Shown piece by piece: positions 1-9,771 of a stretch of DNA of 64,000 nt; positions within the stretch are counted from its first letter, which is position 1; each line of letters starts with the position of its first letter. The stretch covers positions 434,001 through 498,000 of the forward strand of contig CAWGMT010000010.1 in NCBI GenBank assembly GCA_963823675.1. The letters are read 5' to 3'. Source of the stretch: CAWGMT01 sp963823675. Lineage in GTDB: Bacteria > Planctomycetota > Planctomycetia > Isosphaerales > Isosphaeraceae. The notes below the pieces were generated by a model, which worked only from the letters and a program-made list of their open reading frames with translations, was not told where the DNA came from and searched no databases. The position numbers and the translations under genes are program-made.

Positions 1-1141
1 GGAGCTGTTCGGTTCCCACTCCGTTCTGCAGGCTGATTAACTGTACGCCTGGGACGTTTGCCAGGGCGCGAACTCCTGGAGGGCAATCGACCGCTTCCGA
101 TCTTCGGGGTGCTTGGGATTGCCCTGCCAGGAGATGCCGATCTTGAATGCGCAAAGCCCGGCCAGTTGCTGCTGCCAGTATTGCCGGCTTGCATCGCCCA
201 CGCGGATATAGGGAACATCGGCCGGCACCGTGGCCAGCGTTGTTCCGAGGACCCCAGGCAAGCTCATGAGTGGCACATGGACGTCGAAAGGAGGGATCGG
301 ACGATCGTTGGGGATGACTCGCTCGATGCCCTCGCAGCCGGTGAGTAGCTCGACCACGGCTGGTGAACACAGGAGCCAAACGCGGCCGCCGCGCCGGGCG
401 ACCATGGGCGCGTAGCGGACGAACTGAAGCGTATCCCCCAGGCCTTGTTCCGCGAACAAGAAGATCGTCCGTCCCTCCAGAGGCGAGCCGTCCCACCACG
501 GCCCAGGAAACGCACGGCGGATCGGCCTCCTTGCACTGCCAGCGCCATTCATACTCCGGCCAGCCACGTTCAAAATCCCCGAGGATCAGCCAGAGCATCC
601 CCATGTTGCGGTGCGCCTCCGGATAGCCGGGCCGCAGACGCAGGGCCTCCTCGCAGCTGCGCAGCGGCTTCTTGAGTTTTCCCCGTCTCAAGAGGACAAC
701 GCCAAGCTGCGTGTAAGCCTCGGCGTAGTTTGGTTCTAGCCCGATTGCCGTGCGCAAGCAATTCTCCGCTTCCTCCAGACGGCCTCGTTCCAGGAGCGCG
801 ATTCCCAGATTGTTGTGTGCTTGTGGATAGTCAGGCCGGAGCAAAAGCGCATGGTGGTAACAGGCAATGGCCTCCTCCAGCCTACCCTGTTTCTTGAGGA
901 CGACACCAAGATTGTTGTGAACCTCGGGCTTCTCGGGCCTGAGCTTTAGCGCCCGCAGAAGATATTCGCCCGCCTGTTCATGCTGCCCGAGCTGCGTGCT
1001 GGTTACGCCGAGCAGGTGCAGGGCATCGACATGCTCGGGATCGACTTCCAGAACCTGGCGATAGAGCGTTTCGGCCTGCCGCAAGTTGCCGGCCCGCTGC
1101 TGCTTGACGGCCAGTTCGAGCGTCTCTGCGATCGGGATCAT
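1..1141 (-). pseudogene. TPR protein with glycosyltransferase-like domain, copy 1 (partial, doubly frameshifted)
   Basis: The start codon at 1141-1139 overlaps the stop of the upstream paralogue in an ATGA arrangement, so translation is probably coupled. The N-terminal ~190 residues are TPR units with the usual pattern (for example HNNLGVVLKKQG and LRPGYPEAH). The TPR frame reaches EYEWRWQCKEADPP at about 515. From there homology to the glycosyltransferase-like domain (DGSPLEGRTIFLFAEQGLGD) lies in the +1 frame. Near 61-66, in a short C run, homology returns to the original frame (ANVPGVQLISLQ). I read the original frame through: it has no stop and runs off the left edge, so about 150 codons would be mistranslated by two compensating shifts. 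Proteins of this architecture are common in planctomycetes; the acceptor is unknown. The 3' end lies outside the window. Confidence 0.7.
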
Positions 1142-3649
1142 TGCCGGCTCGCAGCCAATGAGCCTGCACAATTCGGGGATTCACGCATGTGATCTAGGTG
1201 TTTGCCGAGTTCCTCGGCCATGCGTGCAAAAACTGGCTGCCAGCCGCCCGCTTCACTTTGCCGGAACAGGCGCATGGTTGGATACCAGGGGCTGTCTTCC
1301 CTGTCCAGCATCCAGCGGAAATCGGCAACGGCGGCCAGGGCGACCCACACCGGCCTTGCCAGCGCTCCGGCCAGATGGGCTTTGGCCGAATCAATGCTCA
1401 CGACCAGGTCCAGATTCTGAATGACAGCAGCCGTCTCTGCAAACCCCAGGGAGCTGCACAGATCCATGACAGGAAATGGCGCGTGCGGGAGCTGCTCGGT
1501 CCCCGCGCCCCTTTGAAGGCTGACTAGCTGAACGCCCGGAACGCTTGCCAAGGGCGCGAATTCTTGCAGGGCCACTGACCGCTTCCGATCACTTTTGTGC
1601 TTGGGATTGCCTTGCCAGGTGATGCCGATCTTGAATCCGGAGAGCCCGGCCAGTTGCTGCTTCCAGTATTGCCGCCGTTCCTCGCCCACGCGGATATAGG
1701 GAACCTCGGCCGGCACCGTGGCCAGAGTTGTCTGGAAGATTCCAGGCAAGCTCAGGAGCGGGGCCTGGACGTCAAACGGTGGAATGGGAGTACCCTCGGG
1801 AATGGCTCGGGTGACGCCCTCGCAGCCGGCCAGGAGGTCAACGAGCGCAGCGGCACAGTACAGCCAGATGCGGCCGCCGCGCCGCGCCACCAAAGGCGCG
1901 TAGCGGACGAAGTGCAGCACGTCCCCCAGCCCCTGCTCCCCAAACAACAGAATCGTGCGTCCCTCGAGTGCCGAGCCGTCCCAGCGTGGCTGGTGCAAGG
2001 GCAGGTGGGTCGAAATCCTTGCATTGCCAGCGCCATTCGTACTCGCGCCAGCCACGCTCATAATCGCCCAGGGTCAGGTACAGGAGGGCCAGGTTCTTGT
2101 GGGCATCGGGATAATTGGAGCGCAGCCGGAGAGCTGCCTGAAAGTATTCCAGGGCTTGGTTCCACTCGCCGCGTGTCTGGAGGAAAGCCCCGAGATTGTT
2201 GTAGGGGACAGCGTACTCCGGCACCAGGCACGAAGCGGTACGAAAGCTGGCCGCCGCCTCTTCCTCCCTGCCGGCCGCAATGAGAACGATGCCGAGGTTG
2301 ATGTGGGCCTCGGCACTGTCCGGACGAACGCTCAGAACCTGCCGCGCCCACTCCAGAGCCTCGTCTACCTGGCTCTCTTCCAGGAGGGCAAGAGTGAGGT
2401 TACCCTGCGCCTCGACATAGGAGGGCCGCAGCCGCAGGGCTTCGCGATAATGCGGCACTGCCTCGGCAAATCGCTTCAGCCCGGCCAGGGCCAGTCCCAA
2501 ATTGTTATGCGCCAGCACGTGATTCGGCTCCAGGCGGACCGCTTCGCGGTAGCAGCGCGCGGCATCGTGCAGTTTCTCCTGGAGCATGAAGACCGTGCCG
2601 AGATTGGCGTAGGCCTCGGCATAATTCGGCCTGTACTGGATCGCCTGCTCAAAACTCGCCCCCGCTTCGTCCACCCGTCCTTCTGCCAATCGCGTCAGAC
2701 CCAGATTCGTGTGTGCCTCCGCAAATTCCGGTTCCAGGCGGAGCGCGTGCGTGAAGCAGTCGGCGCCCTGGGCCAATTGTCCCTGCTCCAGAAAGGCGAT
2801 TCCCAGATTGTTGTGGGCACGAGCGTTCTCCGGCCCGAGTCGGACGGCCTCTCGATAGGAGCAGATGGCTTCATCCAGCTTGCCCTGCTTCTTGAGCGCC
2901 ACACCCAGGTTGTTGTGGGCCTCGGCGTCGTCCGGCCGCAAGCGGAGAATCTCACGGCAGGCGTCGAGCGCCAGAGCCAGCTTTCCCTGGCGCGTGAAAA
3001 GACAGGCGAGATTGTTGCGCGCCACGATGAAACCCGGCTGGAGGCGGAGCGCCTCGTGAAAGGACCCCTCGGCTGCTACCAAGTCTCCTTGTTCCAGGAG
3101 CGCTGCTCCCAGGTTGTTGTGGGCTTCCGCGTCGTCGGGCGCCAGCTCAATGGCCTGCCGGGAAAGGGGGATGGCCTCGTCGCATTTTCCTCGCTGAGTC
3201 AAGACACTGGCCAGGCTGTTCCGCGCCTTGGGGTAATCCGGCTGCAACAACAGGGCCACCCGAAAGCAGGCCTCGGCCTCGGCAAGATTTCCCCGTCCAA
3301 GGAGGGCCAGGCCAAGATTGTAACGCACGTGAGGCAGATCCGGCCGCAGGCGCACCGCCTGGCGATAACAGTCTGCCGCTGCCTCGAGCTTGTCCTGCTT
3401 CATGAGTGCCATGCCCAGGCTGTTGTGGGCTTCGGCAAACTCGGGCTTCAAGCGGATCGCGCGGCCAAGATAATCCACGGCTTCGGCACAATGGCCTAGC
3501 TGATAGCTCGTCAATCCCAGCAAGTGCAGGGCGTCGATGTGTGTCGGGTCTGCTTCCAGGATTTCCCGGTAGAGTTGCTCGGCCAGGCGGAGGCGGCCGG
3601 CGCGCTGGTTCTTGACGGCCTCGTCGAGCGCTTGAGGAATTGACATCAT
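1138..3649 (-). pseudogene. TPR protein with glycosyltransferase-like domain, copy 2 (frameshifted)
   Basis: Starts MMSIPQALDEAVKNQRAG and carries about 15 TPR units of 34 residues over ~540 residues. These are normally a protein-protein interaction superhelix. The TPR frame continues to EYEWRWQCKDFDPP near 2003-2011 and then meets a stop at 1838. The C-terminal domain (RWDGSALEGRTILL, GEQGLGD, ITWQGNPKH, VVSIDSAKAHLAGAL) lies in the +1 frame and ends at 1138. It resembles the glycosyltransferase-9-like domain usually found fused behind TPRs. One base must be skipped near 2000-2011 to join the halves. The shift sits at the same place and has the same sign as in the downstream paralogue. Disruption, sequencing error or programmed shifting are all possible. 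Confidence 0.75.
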
Positions 3650-3695
3650 GGCCAGGGCCTTTTCGCTGCTCCCGGGCGGGCATTCGGCGCAGCAG

Positions 3696-3732
3696 AAGAA
3701 GGGTCACTCTCCACGCCGGAGAATGACCCTTC
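3696..3732 (-). terminator. Stem-loop downstream of the S53 protease gene
   Basis: A 16-bp near-perfect inverted repeat (AGAAGGGTCA on the left, TGACCCTTCT on the right, 4-nt loop) lies between the protease stop at 3758 and the TPR gene start at 3649. Both genes read leftwards. No U tract follows it on the minus strand, so it may be a weak terminator or an mRNA 3'-end stabiliser. Confidence 0.5.
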
Positions 3733-3757
3733 TCGGTTGTCGCCGGGAAACCAAGGC

Positions 3758-5825
3758 TTACGACTCAGCCGGCGGCCTCAAGGACGGCTGCTTGAACCGA
3801 GTCTTGCGGTCGGTGAACACCCCCCAGGAAGTCCCCAGCATCAGCGCCATACCTGCGACCATGATGCGATCCGCCGATAGGCCCAACTGGACCATGCCGG
3901 GCAGCTCTTCCGCGGAGCTCTGCTGGACAAACACGCCCGGCAGCGTGTCTGGGGCAAGCACCAGAAGGGCGGCGCTATCTCCGACCACACGGTCAGGCGC
4001 GATGGACGCTCCGGGAGAGCTTTGGCCGCTGCTTGGATTTGGCACTTCCAAGGATGCGGGTTGGGTCCCACCTGCCGGCGGCAGCCCGTCCGGTGGCAGC
4101 CCGTCGGTCGGCGCAGCGAGAACTGGTGCCCAGGCAGTCGGACCGAGGTTGCTGCCGGCTGTCATGACTGCGGGAACGAAGGCGCTGGCTGCCGTGGGGC
4201 TGAACGCCGAGGGGCTCTGCGCCCCCAGGGCCTGGCTGCTCGTTTGGACCGCTCCGATTGGGCTAAGCGTGGGGGCCGCGCCGATCGGCAGGGCGGGCTG
4301 AGCCGTCTGCGACGGCGACATCACCACCGTGAGGTGCCCGCCGCCCACAAAGTTCCCTGACGGTTGGCCATTGAAGCCAGAGTAGCCACCGCCTGGTCCA
4401 CTACTCCCAGATCCGTTGCCACCCGCTGCTTCGCCGCCGCCCACTAATCCGCCGCCGGTATGTGCCGCGGGGTGAGCCCCGTTTGTTAGGGCATAGTTGA
4501 TCATATTGGGGATGAAGACAGTCGGAACCGGCGAACCAAGCCCCGTCAAAGTGTCGTATCCAGGGGTCGCGGTATAGTGTGTGGTCGTGGGTGGCTAGAC
4601 GCTCCCGCTGACGTACGCGAATGTGCCGGTGACGTCGTGGTAGGACGGACCGCTGGACGGAGTGGCGCCGCCGGTCACGCCGGGCATCTGGTAGACATAG
4701 GCCTGGGCGTTGCCCAGCGTCGTGAAAGTACCCTCGGCCAGGGTGAGTCCCTGGTCAACGATCGAGAGAGTGGCGGCCCACATGGGCGCCGCCTCGCTCG
4801 TGCCGTACACACCATAGTAGCCGCCGTACGGAGAGTTCGTGTCCAGCACCAAGACGTCGGAGTTGCCGTCGGCGTTCATGGAGACATCGGGCGTTTCTCG
4901 CTTGCCGCTGCTCTGGACGCCAAGTTGATAAGATGGCTCGGTCTCGTAAGCGCTGCTGCCGCCACCGCCGGCATTGCTCCTGCTGGTGTTGTACCAGCCC
5001 TCGCCGTTGTAGGTCGTGCCGAACCCGCTCGTCTGAAGATTCAAGCGGGTCCCGCCCACGGCCAGAACATTCGGCGAAGTCGAAGGATACTCGACCGGGT
5101 GCGAGTCGCCCGAAGAGAACACGAAGGTCACCGTATTGCCCGAGCTCGTGAAGTCCGGGTCGCTGGCCGTCTCGGTAGAGCTCTCCGCGCTGCCCTAGCT
5201 ATTCGACACGACTCCGGCGGGCGGCAGGCCATACTGGGTGTAGGTCGCAGCTTTTGCCGCCGTTTCGACTGCGGTGTACAGGTTCGCGTTCGAGTTGGTG
5301 TTGGCCTCGAACAGGACGATGTTCGCGTCGGGTGCAATGGTGTGCGCCCACTCGACATCCAGGGATTCCTCGATCGACCAGCCGTAGGTGGCGGACCGAT
5401 TGGAGCCGGACTCATTCGTCACCCCACTCAGGCTCGTGCCGCCCGTCTGGTTCAAGACCTTGAAGGTGGGCGGGGCGGGCAGACCCATTTGCGAGTCGAA
5501 CGAGGCCAGGTTCGATGCGATGCTCGCATCGTTGAAAGCGTCGACGAGGGCGATGGTCTGGCCGGCACCATTGCCCAGGTAGTAGTTGCTTCCTTGCTGG
5601 AAGATCACGCGATTGAAACCGTATCCCTGGTAAACCTGGCTGGGACCGTACGGGGCGGTCGTTGTGATCGCGTTGATCTGAACACTGGGCGTGGCGACTC
5701 CCGGCGGAGCGACGACCGAAAGCATGGTGCGGCGCTCCAGCGGCCCCCCGAGCCGCGGCTCGAAGCGCCGGCGGCGCAGACGGCTGCGGGATTGAGAGCC
5801 CGACCTTCTTGGGCTTGTTCTGCAT
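3758..5825 (-). pseudogene. Sedolisin-type (S53) serine carboxyl peptidase with two in-frame TAG codons
   Basis: One reading frame covers the whole protease. Sedolisin landmarks are present in order: the Glu/Asp pair in WSIEESLDVEWAH, the oxyanion Asp in FVFSSGDSH, the nucleophile in YGTSEAAPMWA, and a calcium-site-like C-terminal stretch (ATPGYDTLTGLGSP). A Gly/Pro/Ala-rich tail ends in a hydrophobic segment and basic residues. The frame contains TAG at 5197-5195, where the family normally has Trp (VVSNS-stop-GSAES against the usual VSMSWGS), and TAG at 4597-4595 just before the calcium-site region. The N-terminal motif FEPRLGGPLERRTMLS, typical of exported planctomycete proteins, is in the main frame. 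The best start, ATG at 5825 with upstream GAGAGG, is out of frame with it, implying a third lesion; the main frame is open up to 5935. Probably a decaying or readthrough-dependent secreted protease. Confidence 0.75.
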
Positions 5826-5944
5826 CGGTAGCATCCTCTCAGAAGGCTATGAAGAAGAAGGGGTTCTTCCGGATTCACTGACGCACTGCACTGCAAACTC
5901 GGAAGAACCGAAGAAATACAAAGGTTGCCACGCAAACAATGAGA

Positions 5945-6647
5945 TCAGGCGATCTTCGCCCGCGACTTTCTCAGGCGCCGGAATGCGGCGAGGGCCAACA
6001 TAGCCCCGCCCACTCCGAGCGTCATGGTCAGCGAAAACGGCTCGGGAACAACAGAAAATGGATCGTAGAAGTAGGCTGTATAGCCAAGGCTCTGGAGCGA
6101 AGTGTCCAAGTACTGCGTGGCGCTGAAAAAGCCCAGCCCGAGGCCCGTCGGGTTGCTCGCTTCCGAATAATAGGTATCGGCGCCGTCCGGCGCATAGTGA
6201 CGTCCCCACACCCGGAGGTCCGGCAGCAAAGCCGAGAAAGTAATTGATGCTGTTGCCGTTCCAGGTCTGGGTGTTCGGGTCGTACACCAGTCCGAAGATC
6301 GCATCCCAAGGCCCCGTGACTGGATTGCCGCCTGCCGCGTAAATGGCCGTGGGTTCCGCATTGGGGAATTCAATTGCACCACTGCTGAAAATCGTGATGT
6401 TCGGCAACAGGTAGCTGGTCGATCCCACCGTGATCGATGTTTCGGGAAAGAGCTCGTAAATGGTGCTGGGGTTGACGGTCGCGGCCGACTGCTCGACCTG
6501 GTAAACGACATTGTCGCTTGGGTCATACACCGTCAGCGAGTAATAGCCCGGTGTTGGCAGTATCCCGCCCGCGTTCGCTGTCGATGCTGCCAGGACAATT
6601 GTAAGGCACAATGCGCTGCCACATGCTCGCTTGACTCTATTTCTCAT
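5945..6647 (-). pseudogene. PEP-CTERM sorting-domain protein (frameshifted)
   Basis: A signal peptide begins at ATG 6647 (MRNRVKRACGSALCLTIVLA, then cleavage near STANA-GG). The body is a beta-rich exported protein of unknown function. It ends in a canonical PEP-CTERM tail: VVPEPFSLT, a hydrophobic helix, then RRLRKSR. Such tails are processed by an exosortase in the cytoplasmic membrane; none is in this window. The first ~150 residues and the last ~85 are in different frames, joined near 6197-6212 (GPPGVGT to YAPDGADTYYSEA). Because the tail is well preserved just past the shift, a recent single-base indel or a sequencing error is more likely than old decay. The gene lies directly upstream of the S53 gene on the same strand. 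Confidence 0.75.
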
Positions 6648-6695
6648 GGAAGACTGACCTTTCGGGTGCCGATCAAGAGAGAGAATAGACCGCAC

Positions 6696-7537
6696 GTCCT
6701 AGCTGCGGCGCAGTACGTACGCTGCCACGGGAATGGCAAGGCTACGTGGTACTACTCCGCGTCAGATACAGAACGTAACTTCGTGGCCTCGATTCCCTTG
6801 GAAATAAGGCGTTCTCGAGCAGTCTGAGTTGACTTCTCGATGCAAAGCTCAGTAAGACTCAAGCTCCGAGAGAGGCGGCCGAGGGACAACGAACGGACTG
6901 GTGTGAGCAAAACTCCCTCACGCATGGTGGACCCCAATGTCCCGCGACCGACTAATCTACCCAGGCTCGGACCGTTGTCAAGTGCAAAAGTAGCCTTTCT
7001 GAGTTTTTTTCTTCGTAACCGTTCCGTTGCCGCGCGGGTCAAGTGGATCGCCGGGAGTATCGCCATTTTTCAGAAGATTTAGCACCACCGGGAGTCAGGG
7101 GATGAAGAAGCCCGGCCGGAGCCTTGGAATCAAGGAGAAAAGCCGCTGGATCGGGACGGCGATGCTCCCGCGAGCAAGCGCCGACCGTCCTCCACCGCAC
7201 CAGGCGGCGGTGATTCTCGGCAGTGATGCGAAATGCTCTGAAACCGATGGAACGACCCGGGAATCGACCGGCCTGGAGAGGGGCTATCCTGAGACGTCCC
7301 AGCGGTGAAATTCAGGCGAAGCGGATGTTAACAGGGTGGAACAGGCGCCTGCAAGAGACTTGGGAGACAAATCCGTGGCTTTTCGGCAACATTCTTGTGT
7401 ATGGTTACAAGACTTACTTCCACGATATCACGCCGGGCCAGACGCCACGGAACACTCACTGGAGGGCAATTCCAGCGGCAGCTTGCTATAATGCAACGCC
7501 AGCAAGAGATCGGCCAGGGAAGGCCCAGGCCTGCGGT
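6696..7537. other. Intergenic region between the PEP-CTERM gene and the helicase
   Basis: About 840 bases without a convincing gene. The minus-strand open frame at 6752-7066 has no recognisable motif and arginine/leucine-rich composition. The helicase frame is open upstream to 7223, but that stretch shows no helicase homology. A T-rich stretch lies near 7001-7014. No repeat or RNA structure was recognised. Confidence 0.5.
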
Positions 7538-9616
7538 ATGCGCTCGAGTGGTCCGATGCGGAAAATCCGGCTGAAATCGACGCTCAACTCCCGGTTGAAG
7601 GAGCTCTTCGAGGGCGAGTTGAATGAGTCGCAGCTCAAGGCCGCGACCGCGCCCGACGGCTACAACCTGATCTTGGCCGGGCCCGGATCGGGCAAGACGC
7701 GGGTCATCACCTTTCGCGTCGCTTACTTGATCGCGACCGGCGCCGCCGCCGAGTCGATCATGCTGGTGACCTTCACCCGCCGGGCTGCCCGCGAGATGGT
7801 GCGGCGGCTACAACCCTTGATCGGCGAGCGGGCGACGACGGTCTGGGCCGGCACCTTTCATCACATCGGCAACCGGCTCCTGCGCCGCGCGGCGGCTCTC
7901 CTGGGCTATCAACCCAACTTCACCATTCTCGACAGCGAAGATCAGCTCGACATCATCCGCCTGGCAATGGACGACGCCAAGCTCACCGGAGCCGACAAGC
8001 TCGCTCCCAAGCCGGCGACCGTGCGGCACCTGATCAGCTTTGCCGCCAATACCAATCGCCCGCTGGCGGAGGTGATCGCCGACACCGACTCCGACCTGAT
8101 CGAATGGCAGGAAGAGATCGAGGCTGCCGCCACGGCCTATGCCGGGCGCAAGCTCGCAACCAACTGCATGGACTACGACGATCTCTTGATCCAGTGGGGC
8201 CGGTTGATCGCGGAGTTTCCCGCAGAGCGCAAGCTCCAGGCCGGGATGTTCCGGCACATCCTGATCGACGAGATGCAAGACACCAATAGCGTGCAAGTGG
8301 GCGTGGTCGAGGCGCTCGCGGCGGCGGGAGCCGGCAACCTGACGGCCGTCGGCGACGACGCCCAGTCGATTTACCGATTTCGCGGCGCCGACTACGACAA
8401 CATCCTTCGCTTTGCCGAGCGGCACCCGGCGGCCTCTATCTTCAAGCTCGACGTCAATTACCGCTCGACGCCCCAGATCGTGGCTTTTACCAAAGCCTCG
8501 ATTTCGCACAACACGTCGGGATTCGCCAAGGAACTCGTGTCGGCGCGGCCCGGTGGGTCGCGTCCCCTGGTGGTCGCGACCGAGGACGCTTACGATGAAG
8601 CCGCGCTCATCTGCCAGCAGATCCTCGAAGCGCGCGAGAAAGGGCTGTCGCTCGCGCAGATTGCCGTTCTCTATCGCAACCACTATGACAGCATCCTGCT
8701 TCAGGGCGAGATGCTCTCTCGCGGCATACCGTATACGGTCCGCAGCGGCCTTCGCTTTTTTGAACAAGCCCACATCAAGGACGTGCTGGCGCACCTGCGG
8801 GTGATCCAGAACCCCAAGGATGAAGCCTCCTGGCGACGGCTGCTCTTGCTCTTGCCCGGAATCGGGCCGGCGAAGGCCGCGGCGATCTTCCAGCACTTAT
8901 CGACGAGCGGCCGGCCGCTTCAGGCTCTCGAGTCGGCCGCCGCAATGGCGCTCGTGCCGCCCAAGAGCAAGGGCTTCTTCGCGGGGTTCGTCAGCGACCT
9001 CAAACTGCTTGCGGCGAGCGACCCCGAGCACAACCCCAGGGCGGCGGTGGGGGCGATTCTCAAGGGGGGCTATCCCGGCACGGTCCGTCTCAAGTACGAA
9101 CGGGCCGAGAACCGCATCGCCGACATCGAGCAGTTCGCGCTTCTGGCCGCCAAGTACGATAGTCTGGAACGGCTGATCGCCGATCTGCTCCTGGCGGGCG
9201 ATGTCTATGGCATGGATTCGGCCGCCGGCGACGACCCGGGCGAAGTGGTCGTCCTGAGCACGGTTCACCAGGCCAAGGGACTGGAATGGTCGAGCGTGTT
9301 TGTTCCGCGCTTGATCGCGGAGAGTTTTCCCCACCGGCGCGCTCTCGACGAGCCCGGCGGCGAAGAGGAAGAGCGCCGCATCTTCTACGTGGCGGTGACC
9401 CGGGCCATGAACGAGCTGACCCTGACCTATCCGCTGACCATCTCGTGGGGCGGCCGCGGCCCGACCGTCCTGACCACGCCCAGCCAGTTCCTCACCGAGA
9501 TCGATGACACGTTGTACGAACGTGCCGAGGTCGAGACCGAGCCGCTCGATACCTGGCCGAATATCCCGTTCCGCCGGGGTCGTAATTCAAGACGAGAAGG
9601 CTGGTGGACAGTTTGA
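7538..9616 (+). CDS. UvrD/PcrA/Rep-type ATP-dependent DNA helicase
   Basis: A superfamily 1A 3'-5' DNA helicase of about 692 residues, close to the family's usual length. Visible motifs in order: Walker A LAGPGSGKTR, motif Ia VTFTRRAAREM, motif II LIDEMQDTN (Met where DEYQDTN is usual), motif III GDDAQSIYRFRGA, motif IV LDVNYRSTPQI, motif V TVHQAKGLEW, motif VI YVAVTRAMNEL. A helix-hairpin-like stretch LLPGIGPAKAAAI lies in domain 2B. It would act in DNA repair or replication-fork processing in the cytoplasm. ATG 7538 is chosen because the helicase domain begins shortly after it; ATG 7556 is an alternative. The next gene follows on the same strand after a palindromic repeat cluster. Confidence 0.93.
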   Translation: MRSSGPMRKIRLKSTLNSRLKELFEGELNESQLKAATAPDGYNLILAGPGSGKTRVITFRVAYLIATGAAAESIMLVTFTRRAAREMVRRLQPLIGERATTVWAGTFHHIGNRLLRRAAALLGYQPNFTILDSEDQLDIIRLAMDDAKLTGADKLAPKPATVRHLISFAANTNRPLAEVIADTDSDLIEWQEEIEAAATAYAGRKLATNCMDYDDLLIQWGRLIAEFPAERKLQAGMFRHILIDEMQDTNSVQVGVVEALAAAGAGNLTAVGDDAQSIYRFRGADYDNILRFAERHPAASIFKLDVNYRSTPQIVAFTKASISHNTSGFAKELVSARPGGSRPLVVATEDAYDEAALICQQILEAREKGLSLAQIAVLYRNHYDSILLQGEMLSRGIPYTVRSGLRFFEQAHIKDVLAHLRVIQNPKDEASWRRLLLLLPGIGPAKAAAIFQHLSTSGRPLQALESAAAMALVPPKSKGFFAGFVSDLKLLAASDPEHNPRAAVGAILKGGYPGTVRLKYERAENRIADIEQFALLAAKYDSLERLIADLLLAGDVYGMDSAAGDDPGEVVVLSTVHQAKGLEWSSVFVPRLIAESFPHRRALDEPGGEEEERRIFYVAVTRAMNELTLTYPLTISWGGRGPTVLTTPSQFLTEIDDTLYERAEVETEPLDTWPNIPFRRGRNSRREGWWTV

Positions 9617-9663
9617 GATGCAATAACGGCGCGAGCGATCCTTCCCTTTTCCCCCCGCTTGTT

Positions 9664-9739
9664 GTAGTCATCACGCTCCGCGTGATGGAATGCCTCACGC
9701 GGAGCGTGAGGACTACAATGGTGATCACGCTCCGCGTGA
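9664..9739. repeat. Cluster of three REP-like palindromes
   Basis: Three copies of the core TCACGCTCCGCGTGA in alternating orientation sit just past the helicase stop. Copies one and two form a large inverted repeat, with arms 9664-9685 and 9695-9716 matching at 21 of 22 positions (outer GTAGTC / GACTAC). The third copy is at 9725-9739. The next gene's frame stays open through the cluster, but the translation there is repetitive (ITLRV, LTRSVR), so it is more likely an extragenic repeat than coding sequence. Confidence 0.8.
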
Positions 9740-9771
9740 GGACCACGGTGCGGTCCTTCGAGCGCCTGGCG

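Noticed and set aside
1955..3499. 514-residue plus-strand open frame
   Set aside because: It is antisense to the TPR gene; its regular pattern is the mirror of the TPR repeats, not an independent protein.
4577..5881. 434-residue plus-strand open frame rich in Arg, Val and Gly
   Set aside because: Shadow of the S53 protease, which carries recognisable catalytic motifs on the other strand.
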